Source of the DNA: DSNY01 sp016861185
GTDB lineage: Bacteria > Pseudomonadota > Gammaproteobacteria > Burkholderiales > Burkholderiaceae_F
Length of the DNA: 24,686 nucleotides
Assembly (NCBI GenBank): GCA_030263275.1
Contig: SZOR01000060.1
Span: 1 to 24,686 of the forward strand
Reading direction: 5' to 3'
A model generated the notes under the pieces. It made no database searches, was not told the origin of the DNA, and worked only from the letters and a program-made list of their open reading frames with translations. The number at the start of each line of letters is the position of its first letter. Position 1 is the first letter of the stretch. Below are positions 7,257 to 15,849 of the stretch, one piece after another. A program made the position numbers and the translations under genes.

Positions 7257-8225
7257 ATGGACAAGTTCGACCGCATCTACCAGCTTCACCGGATCCTTTC
7301 GACACGCCGCACGCCGATCGGCGAAGCGGAGCTGTGCGAGCGGCTGGAGTGCTCGCGCGCGACGATGTATCGACTGATCAACGCGCTGTGCGACCGCCTG
7401 GGCGCGCCTGTCGAGCGCGTGGACGATCCGCCCGGGTTCCGCTATGCGCCCGACGCACAAGCGGCCTATGAACTGCCGGGGCTGTGGTTCACCGAGCAGG
7501 AGCTGCAGTCGCTGCTCGTCTTCCATCGGCTGCTGGCTGCCCTCGAACCGGGACTTCTGGAAGAGCACCTGGCGCCGCTGCGGCGTCGGATCGACGCGCT
7601 GGTGGCGCACACGCGGCTGGGACTGGCGGAAGCCGCACGACGCGTGCGGGTGCTGCCAATCGGTGCGCGGCCCGCCGGCCAGTGGTTTCGCGTGCTCGCC
7701 GGCGCGACACTCGCCCGGCGCCGGTTGCGCCTTTCCTATCACGCGCGCAGCACCGATCGCGTGACCGAACGCGAAGTCGATCCGCAGCGGCTGACGCACT
7801 ACCGCGACAACTGGTACCTCGACGCGTGGGACCATCTGCGCGGCGAACTGCGCAGCTTCGCCGTCGATCGCGTGCGCCGCGCGGAACAGCTCGACACGCC
7901 CGCGCGCGACGTGCCAGAGACCGAGCTCGACGAGCACTTCGCGAGCAGCTACGGCATCTTCGCCGGCCGCGCCAACAAGACCGCCGTGCTCGCCTTCTCG
8001 CGCGAACGCGCGCGCTGGATCGCCGACGAGCGCTGGCATCCGCAGCAGCGCGGTCAGTTCCGCACCGACGGCAGCTACGAGCTCGCTATCCCGTACCGCG
8101 ATCCGCGCGAGCTCATCATGGACATCCTGCGCCACGGCGCGGAGGTCGAAGTGATTTCACCCGACAGCCTGCGCAGCGCGGTAGCCGAGGCGTTGCAGCG
8201 TGCAGCGGCGCGGTATCGGCCGTGA
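7257..8225 (+). CDS. WYL-domain HTH transcriptional regulator (YafY-like)
   Basis: A 322-residue regulator. The N-terminus is a winged HTH of the DeoR/HTH_11 type (residues 1-60; TPIGEAELCERLECSRATMYRLINAL is the helix-turn-helix). A linker is followed by the WYL domain (about 140-235, including RRLRLSYHARSTDRVTEREVDP and YRDNWYLDAWDHLRGELRSFAVDRV), then a WCX-like C-terminal domain (about 240-320). WYL domains sense ligands, often nucleic-acid related, and regulators of this class control several CRISPR, BREX and CBASS loci. Two roles are possible. The 3-nt gap to the flavoprotein gene suggests control of the catabolic operon. The position 0.8 kb upstream of the cas operon, with only the HIRAN gene between, makes CRISPR control equally worth testing. 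Confidence 0.85.
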   Translation: MDKFDRIYQLHRILSTRRTPIGEAELCERLECSRATMYRLINALCDRLGAPVERVDDPPGFRYAPDAQAAYELPGLWFTEQELQSLLVFHRLLAALEPGLLEEHLAPLRRRIDALVAHTRLGLAEAARRVRVLPIGARPAGQWFRVLAGATLARRRLRLSYHARSTDRVTEREVDPQRLTHYRDNWYLDAWDHLRGELRSFAVDRVRRAEQLDTPARDVPETELDEHFASSYGIFAGRANKTAVLAFSRERARWIADERWHPQQRGQFRTDGSYELAIPYRDPRELIMDILRHGAEVEVISPDSLRSAVAEALQRAAARYRP

Positions 8226-8401
8226 GCCGCATTCGCCGCCCGGACCGGGCTCAGTGCCCGTCGGGGGTAGGCCGCTGCCGGGGCGCGAGCCAAGCAAGAC
8301 GCCGGTCGCGCGATATCGACGTAGCCGCATCCCGCTGCACAGTCTCGCGCTTTGCGACAAGCCGCCCGTATGCTCGGCTTCACCAACGGCGAGAATCGAG
8401 C

Positions 8402-8788
8402 ATGAACAAGCGCAACTTTCTACGTGGCCTCCTCGCCGCGCTCGGCGCCGGCATCGCGACAGGCGCCGCCGCACAACCACGGCGGCGAGTGCTGATCCAG
8501 ATCTCCCCGCTCGCCGGCTTCCAGTACCACGCCGGCGAGGAGCTCTGGCCGCAACTCGCGATCGATCAACCGCTGTCCCTGGTTCGCGAACCGGACAACC
8601 CCTTCGACGCCGACGCCGTACGCATCGACTGGCGCGGCCGAAAGCTCGGCTATCTTCCGCGCGCGGAGAACACCGCAGTGGCGCAGATGCTGGATCGCGG
8701 GGAACAATTGCGCGCGCGGGTTGCGCAGCTTCGGACCTCGCCGGATCCGTGGGAGCGGGTCGCGGTGGCCGTGGAACTCAGGACCTGA
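8402..8788 (+). CDS. Exported HIRAN-domain protein
   Basis: A 128-residue protein: a signal peptide (MNKRNFLRGLLAALGAGIATGAAAQ, cleavage after AAA/Q near 24-25) followed by one HIRAN domain. HIRAN features are visible: IQISPLAGFQYHAGEELWPQL, LVREPDNPFDADAVRIDW with the conserved N-P-x-D-x-x-A-V core, and KLGYLPRAENTAVAQMLDRGE. In eukaryotes HIRAN domains bind 3' ends of single-stranded DNA within Rad5/HLTF helicases. Stand-alone bacterial versions with signal peptides exist, and their role is unknown. A nucleic-acid-binding domain sent to the periplasm next to a CRISPR locus is odd. The gene has its own 176-nt upstream gap and lies 203 nt ahead of csb1. Confidence 0.8.
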   Translation: MNKRNFLRGLLAALGAGIATGAAAQPRRRVLIQISPLAGFQYHAGEELWPQLAIDQPLSLVREPDNPFDADAVRIDWRGRKLGYLPRAENTAVAQMLDRGEQLRARVAQLRTSPDPWERVAVAVELRT

Positions 8789-8792
8789 AACG

Positions 8793-8823
8793 GCGAAGAA
8801 CGCGGAGTTCGATCGTTCTTCGC
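8793..8823. promoter_or_regulatory. Inverted repeat upstream of the cas operon (operator or terminator)
   Basis: Perfect 10-bp arms GCGAAGAACG (8793-8802) and CGTTCTTCGC (8814-8823) with an 11-nt spacer begin 5 nt after the HIRAN stop codon. No T-run follows, so it is at best a weak terminator. The size and symmetry also suit an operator for a dimeric regulator, for example the nearby WYL protein, acting on the csb1 promoter region. The rest of the gap (8824-8970) shows no promoter I would call with confidence. Confidence 0.45.
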
Positions 8824-8991
8824 GGAAGCACTTGGAGTCATTGGCAGGAAGGATTTTTCCCGCGACGACGGGTACTGATTCCGCCGCAAGAGGAGTGGTC
8901 GTATCAGGACGAGGTTTCGGCTTACTTGGATGTCGGCGTGTTCTGAAGCACATCGCAGTAGACCCATCTCATTCAGGAGGAAGGTGAAGCA

Positions 8992-10278
8992 ATGACGGCG
9001 ACACACACATTGACACTGGAAACCGTGAAGCAGGCCGTTGGCGGCCAAGCCGCTGCGCTTCGCTGCGTAACCGAGTACCAACCCGCCGGCGGTCCCGGAG
9101 ACAAGGTCTTTCCGCCCACCTACGAGGGCGGCCGATACGCCGTCGAGACACGTGTGCTGCCCGGCGGCGAACTCGCCGAATGCGTTCTTCTGGATTCCGT
9201 GCAATCCCAAGCCAACCGCATGGAGCTGGCCTTGCTCGAAGCGCACCGCGCGCAGCGGACGCGGCTCCCGCTTCTGGTTGCGCGCTTCGATCAGGACGTG
9301 CTGCTCAAGAAGTTCACCGTCACAAGTCTGGAAGCGCCGCATCGCGCGGCGGACGCGATCTTCCGCGACAGCCTCTACAACGGCGTCATGTTTCGAAAAT
9401 CCGAGAAAGGGAAGGTGCTGGACACCGCCGACATCCAGAACGCAACAGCTCTGTTCGGCCTGTGTCCGACGGCGCTGTTGTTCGGCTTATGGGATTCAAC
9501 CGGGCCGCGCGGCGGATTGGGCGCGAAGTTTCAGCGGGCCATCGTGTCGGAGATGATCGGCATCGGTGTGAAGGACGGAGTCCGCCCGAGCAGTCGGATC
9601 GATCCCCTCGCAATCGAAAAGCGAGCTGGCCCGATCTTCAGAACGCCGGATGGGGGGTGGACTACAGATCCTCAGAAGGCAGTTCAGGTAGGCGGTAAGC
9701 CAGCGCTATTTGGATTCAACAAGAAAGGCGAGGCAGTGCCCTATGACCCGACCAAGGATCAAGAAGAGGGAAGACCGTCAAAGATCAACCACGGCAATGT
9801 GACGCCGTCACTTGTCGACCAGCAAACGAAACAGTTTCTGCCCGGCGGTTTCACGATCGCCCGCGCGCAGCAAACGACAGTGATTTCGCTGACTGCGCTG
9901 CGGCGGCTTCGCTTTCCGTTGAACGGCGCGCCATCGTCGGATCCGAACGCCGACCCCCTCGCGCGCACGGTGTTGGCCGCGCTTGGCCTGGCAGCCGCGG
10001 CACTGACGCGCGACGAAAGCGCAGACTTGCGGTCTCGTTGCCATCTGATCGCGACTTCCGCGCCCGAGTGGGAGCTGATCGGCAAGCCCGGCGAAGTGCC
10101 GATGCGTTTCAACCTGTCCGGTGACGCGGCGATCGCGCTGCTGAACGAAGCGATCGAGGCCGCCAAGTCTGCCGGGCTGCCTTGGGACGGCGAGATCGAA
10201 CTGCAGCCCGCAGACGATCTGGTCGAGCTCGTCCGACGCAGCCAACAACTGGCCGCGTCTGCCGCCGGAGAGGAGTGA
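8992..10278 (+). CDS. csb1: Type I-G CRISPR Cas7 (Csb1) backbone subunit
   Basis: A 428-residue RAMP protein of the Csb1/GSU0053 (Cas7g) family, the repeated backbone subunit that coats the crRNA spacer in the type I-G Cascade complex. Family hallmarks are the DSVQSQANRME motif (residues 68-78), RCVTEYQPAGGPGDKVFPPTY (24-44), a glycine-rich LWDSTGPRGGLGAKFQRA segment, and GGFTIARAQQTTVISLTALRRLRF (about 285-308). It is the first gene of the effector operon, with a strong ribosome site AGGAGGAAGG from 8975. Its TGA overlaps the csb2 ATG (TGATG), so the two are translationally coupled. The length is normal for the family, and nothing suggests inactivation. Confidence 0.95.
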   Translation: MTATHTLTLETVKQAVGGQAAALRCVTEYQPAGGPGDKVFPPTYEGGRYAVETRVLPGGELAECVLLDSVQSQANRMELALLEAHRAQRTRLPLLVARFDQDVLLKKFTVTSLEAPHRAADAIFRDSLYNGVMFRKSEKGKVLDTADIQNATALFGLCPTALLFGLWDSTGPRGGLGAKFQRAIVSEMIGIGVKDGVRPSSRIDPLAIEKRAGPIFRTPDGGWTTDPQKAVQVGGKPALFGFNKKGEAVPYDPTKDQEEGRPSKINHGNVTPSLVDQQTKQFLPGGFTIARAQQTTVISLTALRRLRFPLNGAPSSDPNADPLARTVLAALGLAAAALTRDESADLRSRCHLIATSAPEWELIGKPGEVPMRFNLSGDAAIALLNEAIEAAKSAGLPWDGEIELQPADDLVELVRRSQQLAASAAGEE

Positions 10279-11870
10279 TGGCCGGCTTTGGCCTCGGCAT
10301 CCGCTATCTGAACGGCTGGGCGATGGCGGCTGCCGACGGAGCGAAGAAGGAGATTGCCGAGTGGCCGCCGCATCCCGACCGCGTTTTTATGGCGCTCGCC
10401 GCCGCGTGGTTCGAGTCCGGCAAGGATCCCGCTGAAGGAGCGGCACTGCGCTGGTTGGAGACGCTGCCTGCGCCGCTGATTGCGGCATCCGATGCCGCGC
10501 GTCGATTGGCCTTGAAAAGCGAGCGTCCCACGGTGAGCTACGTGCCGGTCAACGATGCCTCGCTTGGACGCAAGATGCCTTCAACGTCGGATCTGGCGAA
10601 ACTCAAGGAAGCCGGTTTGGCGCTGCTTCCCGAGCGTCGCGCGCGGCAACCCAGGAGCTTTCCGCTGGCAGTGCCTTATCGCGACGAGGTCTTCTTGATC
10701 TGGCGCGATACCGATCCCGGTCTGCATCGCGGATCCCTGGCCGCGCTTGCCGGCAAGGTGGCTCACGTGGGGCACTCGGCTTCGTTTGCGCAGCTCTGGC
10801 TGGAGGACAAACCGCCGGAGCCCAACTGGGTGCCCACTGAGGGGGTCGCGCAGCATCGCCTGCGTATCTTCGGCCCCGGTCGACTGGCCGATCTTGAGGC
10901 ACGCGCCAATTACGACGCCGTACTCGAATACGCCGAGCTGCTGCAGCGGATCGACGCCGCCAAGGGGAAAGCCAAGAAGGCGCTGCAGGCGGAGTTGAAG
11001 GCGCGATTCGGCGATCGCAGACCGGAGACCCGACGACCCGAGCCGGGGCTGTGGCAAGGCTATGGCAATGCCCAGCCGCCTCAACCCGTGCCGGCACCCC
11101 ACACCGTCTTCGATCCGAATTTCGTGGTGCTGGCGCTTTCCGGTCGCCGACTGTCGCTTCCCGCCACGCTCCGGCTCGTGGAGGCCCTGCGCGGCGCAGT
11201 GCAGAGCGCGTGTCCGGAGCCGATCCCGGAATGGATTTCCGGGCACGCCGCCGACGGATCTCCCAGCAGCCGACCGCACTTGGCGCTGGTGCCGCTTCCC
11301 TTCGCCGGAGCGGAACACGCTGACGGCCGCATACTCGGCGCCGCACTCGTGCTCCCGCGCGGGCTTGAACCGCGGGAGGCTGCGCGTTGCCTCGAGCCGC
11401 TCCTGCGCGAACGTTCCGGTGAACCGCGAGTCATCAAGCTGTATGAGGGCCAGTGGCTGGAGTGCCACGCCGCGCTAGAGACGCGGGAGTCTCCGCCCTG
11501 GAACTTGCGCCCCGAAGTCTGGACGCAGCCGGCGCGCGAGTGGGCCAGCGTGACGCCGATCGCGCTGGACCGGCATTTCGAGGGCCGAGATAAATGGGAC
11601 AAGGCAGCCGAATCGGTCAAAGATGCATGCGAACGTATCGGGCTGCCGCGCCCGCGTTCGGCCCTGCTGCATCCGGTTTCGCTGATCGAAGGGGTGCCGC
11701 ATGCGCGCGAATTCCATCGCCTGACCCGCAAGTCCGACGGCGGACGCATTCATCACAGCCATGCAGTGCTGGTGTTCGACGAACCGGTTGCGGGGCCAAT
11801 CCTGATCGGTGCCGGCCGCTATCGCGGCTATGGCTTTTTCCGACCGTTGCGGGAGTCGCGCGATGCCTGA
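10278..11870 (+). CDS. csb2: Type I-G CRISPR Csb2 (Cas5-Cas6 fusion)
   Basis: A 530-residue Csb2/GSU0054-family protein that fuses a Cas5-like RAMP to a Cas6-like RAMP, so it should both cut pre-crRNA and hold the repeat end of the crRNA in the complex. The N-terminal part (LGIRYLNGW, then EWPPHPDRVFMALAAAW, about 5-45) is the Cas5-like start. The middle contains LVPLPFAGAEHADGRILGAALVLPRG, strongly typical of the family. The C-terminus carries HHSHAVLVFDEPV (His492, 493 and 495 are candidate catalytic histidines) and the glycine-rich RAMP loop GAGRYRGYG (511-519). The start overlaps the csb1 stop by 1 nt and the end overlaps cas3 by 8 nt. No separate cas6 is present, consistent with the fusion supplying processing. 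Confidence 0.93.
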   Translation: MAGFGLGIRYLNGWAMAAADGAKKEIAEWPPHPDRVFMALAAAWFESGKDPAEGAALRWLETLPAPLIAASDAARRLALKSERPTVSYVPVNDASLGRKMPSTSDLAKLKEAGLALLPERRARQPRSFPLAVPYRDEVFLIWRDTDPGLHRGSLAALAGKVAHVGHSASFAQLWLEDKPPEPNWVPTEGVAQHRLRIFGPGRLADLEARANYDAVLEYAELLQRIDAAKGKAKKALQAELKARFGDRRPETRRPEPGLWQGYGNAQPPQPVPAPHTVFDPNFVVLALSGRRLSLPATLRLVEALRGAVQSACPEPIPEWISGHAADGSPSSRPHLALVPLPFAGAEHADGRILGAALVLPRGLEPREAARCLEPLLRERSGEPRVIKLYEGQWLECHAALETRESPPWNLRPEVWTQPAREWASVTPIALDRHFEGRDKWDKAAESVKDACERIGLPRPRSALLHPVSLIEGVPHAREFHRLTRKSDGGRIHHSHAVLVFDEPVAGPILIGAGRYRGYGFFRPLRESRDA

Positions 11871-14823
11871 ACTGTCGGCGCAGCGCTTCCGGGAGTTCTT
11901 CGAAGCACTGTGGGGCTATCCGCCGTTTGCATGGCAAAGCGAGCTCGCGAAGCGCGCCATCGAGAACGACGCTTCGCCTTGGCCAGACGCACTCGCCCTT
12001 CCCACCGCGGCCGGCAAGACTGCGTGCATCGACATCGCCGTCTTCGCGCTTGCCGCCCGGCTGCAGAACATCAACGGAGTCGTTCGCAGCGGCGCTGCGC
12101 GGCGAATCTTCTTCGTAGTGGACCGCCGCGTGATCGTCGATGAGGCGTTCGAGCGCGCAACGGAGCTTGCCGGCAAGCTTGCACAGGCGAACGAGGGGAT
12201 CCTCAAGGAGGTCGCGGATGCTTTGCGTCAACTTGCGCGCGGCCGGTCCGAAGGTTGGGGGCGCGAGCGGCCGCTGCTGACATTCCAGCTTCGCGGCGGC
12301 ATGTATCGATCGGAAGCGTGGGCGCAATCGCCGCTGCAGCCGATCGTCGTGGCTTCCACGGTGGATCAGGTCGGCTCTCGGCTGCTCTTTCGCGCCTATG
12401 GCCGTGGGCCAGGCATGTGGCCGGTGTACGCCGGATTGGTGGCCAATGACAGCCTGATCTTTCTGGACGAGGCGCATTGCGCGCGCCCTTTCCTGGAAAC
12501 ACTCCATGCGGTGGCCGGGTATCGAAAGGTGGCGCAGCAACCGGTCCCCGTCCCATTCTTCCCGGTCGTGCTTTCGGCTACGCCGCCGCAAGGACTGGCC
12601 GACGTATTTCGCGACTCTTCCGGCGAATCGACCGACCCCCGACACCCGTTGGGTCGCCGGCAACTGGCGAACAAGCCCGCGTCGCTCGTGCCGCCGATCA
12701 GGGACAGCGGAAAGAGAGACGCGGATACGTTTGCGGGGGCGCTCGCGGATCACGCCGTCGAGTTGGCTCAGGACGACCGCAAGGCCGTGGTGATCTTCGT
12801 CAATCGGGTCGCGACAGCGCGCCGTGTGCACGAACTTCTCCGGCAGGGGGCCCACGACGCGGTCCTTCTCACGGGTCGCATGCGGCCGTTCGACAAGGAC
12901 GATGCGGTTCGCGAACGCTTGAGCCCGTTATCGACGAAGGTTTCGGAGACGCGAGCCCTGGCGAAGCCCGTGTTTGTGGTCGCCACTCAGACGCTCGAAG
13001 TCGGCGCCGATCTGGACTTCGATGCGCTGGTCACCGAATGCGCCAGTCTCGATGCGTTGCGCCAGCGGTTCGGCCGACTCAACCGAAAGGGCCGGGACGT
13101 CGCGTCGCGCGCCGCGATCCTGATCCGGGAGAGTCAAGCGAACAGCAGCGACGACGATCCGGTCTATGGTGCCGCGCTGGCTCGCACCTGGGCTTGGCTG
13201 GGCGAGCAGGCCGGCGCGTCGCGCACGATCGACTTCGGCATCGCGCATCTGGATCCGCGGTTGCCGCAAGGCCACGAACTCGATGCACTGAATGCGCCGA
13301 GCGATCCGGCGCTTGTGATGCTGCCGGCGCATCTCGATGCGCTCGCGCAGACATCGCCGACTCCCGTGCCCAGTCCCGACATCTCTCTGTTCCTGCACGG
13401 TTCACGCCGCGCTTCTTCCGATGTGCACGTATGTTGGCGCGTGGATCTCGGTCTCGACGATCCGGCCCGCGAAGAACTGGTGAAGGAGGTGTTGATCTAC
13501 TGCCCGCCGGCGTCTGCCGAATGTGTCGCCGTGCCGTTATGGCGCGCCCGTCGCTGGTTGGCCGGCGAAACCGACGATGACCAGTCCACCGACATAGAGG
13601 GAGAGAGTCCAGCACAGGACGCACCTGACCAGTTCCGCGCCCGGCGCCGCGTCATCCGCTGGCGCGGCCGAGACGACGTCGCGGTGATCTCCGACCCCTC
13701 CGACTTGCGGCCCGGCGATGTCGTCGTGCTCCAGGCGAGCGCAGGCGGTTGGCGCGAGCTGGGAGACCTTCCGGTCCCGCCGCCTGACGAGCGGCCGGTG
13801 CTGGACTGGGGGGACCGAGCGTTCCGAGTGTTGCGCGCGCGTGCACTCCTGCGCATGCACAAGGAACTGATCGCGGCCTGGCCGGTTGTGGAAGAGATTC
13901 GAAACGCCGCAAGCACGCTGCTTGCAGATGTCGATCGGAGGCTGGAGGAAGACCGGGACGGGCTTGTCACTGAGCTTCGGGATCTTCTGCGGCGGATCGC
14001 CTTGGAGAAGGTGCCAACTTCTTGGCGTTGGCTTCCTGAAGTGGCCGCGTCCTTGGCGGCTGACCGGGCGTTGTCGAGGAATCTGTCCGCTCATCCGTTC
14101 GGCGGCCTGATCGCGCGCGGATCGCGAGTTCTGCCGGTCCAGCAGGAGCACCCCGACGTCTTCAGCGACGAGCACGACGCGACAGCTTCCGGCACGGTCG
14201 CCGTGCCTCTAGCCGAACATCTACCCGGTGTGGCCGAATTCGCGCGCCGCTTCGCTGACGGTGCCGGCGTTGCGGACGCGATGGCCGTGATCATCGAGTT
14301 GGCCGGTCGCCTTCACGATCTCGGCAAGGCCGATCTCCGCTTTCAGGCGTTGCTGCGTGCGGGGCAGCGCTTCGTCGCGGGCGAACTGCTGGCCAAGTCC
14401 GGCACCGTGCCGCAAGGCCGTGCTGCGTTCGAACGCGCACGTCGGCTCGCAGGCTACCCCGAGAGCGGGCGGCACGAGCTGCTTTCCGTTCGGCTCGCTG
14501 AGAGCGCCGCAGACTTGCTTCCCCGCGATTCCGTGGCTCGCGCCCTTGCTCTGCATCTCGTCGCCGCGCATCACGGATACTGCCGGCCGTTTGCTCCCGT
14601 CATCGATGATCCCCAGCTCGCCGCAGTCTCGTTCGAGCTGCTGGGCCGTGTGTGGTCGCACGACGGACCGACGCATTTGGAACGCTTGGACTCCGGCATA
14701 GCCGAGCGCTTCTGGTCGCTCACGCGGCATTACGGCTGGTGGGGCCTGGCATGGCTCGAAGCGCTGTTGCGCCTGGCGGATCATCGGCGCAGCGAGTGGG
14801 AACAGGATCGCGCAAATGAATGA
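11863..14823 (+). CDS. cas3: Type I-G Cas3 helicase-nuclease with C-terminal HD domain
   Basis: A 986-residue Cas3 of the GSU0051 subtype. The SF2 helicase comes first: Walker A LPTAAGKT (46-53), STVDQVGSRLL (165-175), motif II DEAH (202-205), SAT (238-240), and motif VI in LRQRFGRLNRKG. The HD nuclease is at the C-terminus, the reverse of most Cas3 proteins but normal for type I-G: RLHDLGKAD with His818-Asp819, and AAHHGYCRPF with His903-His904. Cascade recruits Cas3 to unwind and degrade target DNA. The start at 11863 was chosen because it overlaps csb2 by 8 nt; the upstream extension of the frame only reads csb2 out of frame. All key motifs look intact, so interference should be active if the rest of the complex assembles. 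Confidence 0.95.
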   Translation: MPELSAQRFREFFEALWGYPPFAWQSELAKRAIENDASPWPDALALPTAAGKTACIDIAVFALAARLQNINGVVRSGAARRIFFVVDRRVIVDEAFERATELAGKLAQANEGILKEVADALRQLARGRSEGWGRERPLLTFQLRGGMYRSEAWAQSPLQPIVVASTVDQVGSRLLFRAYGRGPGMWPVYAGLVANDSLIFLDEAHCARPFLETLHAVAGYRKVAQQPVPVPFFPVVLSATPPQGLADVFRDSSGESTDPRHPLGRRQLANKPASLVPPIRDSGKRDADTFAGALADHAVELAQDDRKAVVIFVNRVATARRVHELLRQGAHDAVLLTGRMRPFDKDDAVRERLSPLSTKVSETRALAKPVFVVATQTLEVGADLDFDALVTECASLDALRQRFGRLNRKGRDVASRAAILIRESQANSSDDDPVYGAALARTWAWLGEQAGASRTIDFGIAHLDPRLPQGHELDALNAPSDPALVMLPAHLDALAQTSPTPVPSPDISLFLHGSRRASSDVHVCWRVDLGLDDPAREELVKEVLIYCPPASAECVAVPLWRARRWLAGETDDDQSTDIEGESPAQDAPDQFRARRRVIRWRGRDDVAVISDPSDLRPGDVVVLQASAGGWRELGDLPVPPPDERPVLDWGDRAFRVLRARALLRMHKELIAAWPVVEEIRNAASTLLADVDRRLEEDRDGLVTELRDLLRRIALEKVPTSWRWLPEVAASLAADRALSRNLSAHPFGGLIARGSRVLPVQQEHPDVFSDEHDATASGTVAVPLAEHLPGVAEFARRFADGAGVADAMAVIIELAGRLHDLGKADLRFQALLRAGQRFVAGELLAKSGTVPQGRAAFERARRLAGYPESGRHELLSVRLAESAADLLPRDSVARALALHLVAAHHGYCRPFAPVIDDPQLAAVSFELLGRVWSHDGPTHLERLDSGIAERFWSLTRHYGWWGLAWLEALLRLADHRRSEWEQDRANE

Positions 14824-15754
14824 AAGCAATGAGACGCTGATAATGCGTGGACTGGACGGAGCAAACCCGCTCGCGTTCCTGGCGTCGTTGGGAGTGCTGC
14901 GGGTATTGACCCGCGCCGATCCTGATCTCAGCGCGAAATTGGCTTGGTGCGTTTCGGAGGGCGCATGGCGACCTCGACTGCAGGTAGCTCATCGGCTGCA
15001 GGATGACCAGTTCGCGCAGCGCGTTTTCGACGCCTGTCGGGCGACGCATTGCAGAGCTGCGCTGGAACTCGGAGACGATCTGAACCTCGAGCCGGCGGCT
15101 TATCGCTCGTTTGTCGTCGCTGCCGCAGCATCCGCCCGAAGCGGAGAACTCGCGCAGGCCGAATTTGCGACGAGCTTTGCGTGCGAGGTCACGGTCAACG
15201 AAAACGGCAGCGTGCAGGACACCGCGTTCAGGACCATGAGCGGCGCCGGTCACCAACATTTCCTGAAGACCCTGCGCAATCTCATCATCGAAACGCAGGT
15301 GCCACACATACGACGGGCACTCTTTCAGCGTTGGGATTACGGTGATCCCGTCCGCAACATGGCGCTACGTTGGGACCCGGCAGACGATAGCCGCTATGCA
15401 TTGCGATGGTCAGATCCGAGCGGCGACCCGGAGCGACAACGTGGCGGGGCGATGTGGGGCGCGAATCGACTCGCGATTGAAGGGTTGCCGCTGTTCCCCG
15501 TGATGCCGACGGTGCAGCAGCTCGAGACAACGGGCTTTCGCACGGCAGGTAGTAGAGGAACGTTCCTGACTTGGCCTATCTGGGAAGGGCCCGTCGGGCT
15601 CGACGAGGTTCGCTCGTTGCTAGCGATGCAGGAGCTGCAAGCAGAAACGCCTGATCGAAAGCGACTGTTGGCGCGCGGTGTGGTCGAGGTGTTTCGGGCT
15701 CAGAGGTTGACCGTCAGCAAGTTCAGGAATCTCACGCGGGGCACTCCCGCATGA
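14816..15754 (+). CDS. Type I-G Cas8-like / 'Cas3-extension' family protein
   Basis: A 312-residue protein, overlapping the end of cas3 by 8 nt (AAATGAATGA). The N-terminus LRGLDGANPLAFLASLGVLRVL (residues about 10-31) is the 'NPLxFLAALGxLR' motif shared by type I-G large-subunit-like proteins, and MSGAGHQHFLKTLRNL (141-156) is a second conserved block. It fits what I know as the type I-G 'Cas3-extension' family better than Csx17, which is roughly twice as long, or Csb3, whose N-terminal motif differs. It occupies the operon position where Csb3 follows cas3 in Geobacter. The simplest inference is that it is the Cas8-type subunit used for target recognition, but this is not proven. The length is normal for the short family, so I do not read it as a truncation. 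Confidence 0.7.
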   Translation: MNESNETLIMRGLDGANPLAFLASLGVLRVLTRADPDLSAKLAWCVSEGAWRPRLQVAHRLQDDQFAQRVFDACRATHCRAALELGDDLNLEPAAYRSFVVAAAASARSGELAQAEFATSFACEVTVNENGSVQDTAFRTMSGAGHQHFLKTLRNLIIETQVPHIRRALFQRWDYGDPVRNMALRWDPADDSRYALRWSDPSGDPERQRGGAMWGANRLAIEGLPLFPVMPTVQQLETTGFRTAGSRGTFLTWPIWEGPVGLDEVRSLLAMQELQAETPDRKRLLARGVVEVFRAQRLTVSKFRNLTRGTPA

Positions 15755-15849
15755 TCGGTCACGTGGCGAATCTCTCGAGGAACCTTCTTGCGTTGCCGGG
15801 CGGCCGCTGCCATTCTGCCCGCAGAACACAGGCTGCGATACCCACCCGC

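Noticed and set aside
4203..8135. A 1310-codon open frame on the minus strand
   Set aside because: It lies antisense to three well-supported genes (amidohydrolase, flavoprotein, WYL regulator), is rich in Arg/Ala/Val with no domains, and crosses intergenic repeats. It is a shadow of GC-rich codon use.
14816..15754. Reading the 312-residue Cas8-like protein as a truncated Csx17
   Set aside because: The protein has a normal start and stop, conserved blocks in the expected order, and no leftover Csx17 sequence in any frame of the 95 nt downstream.
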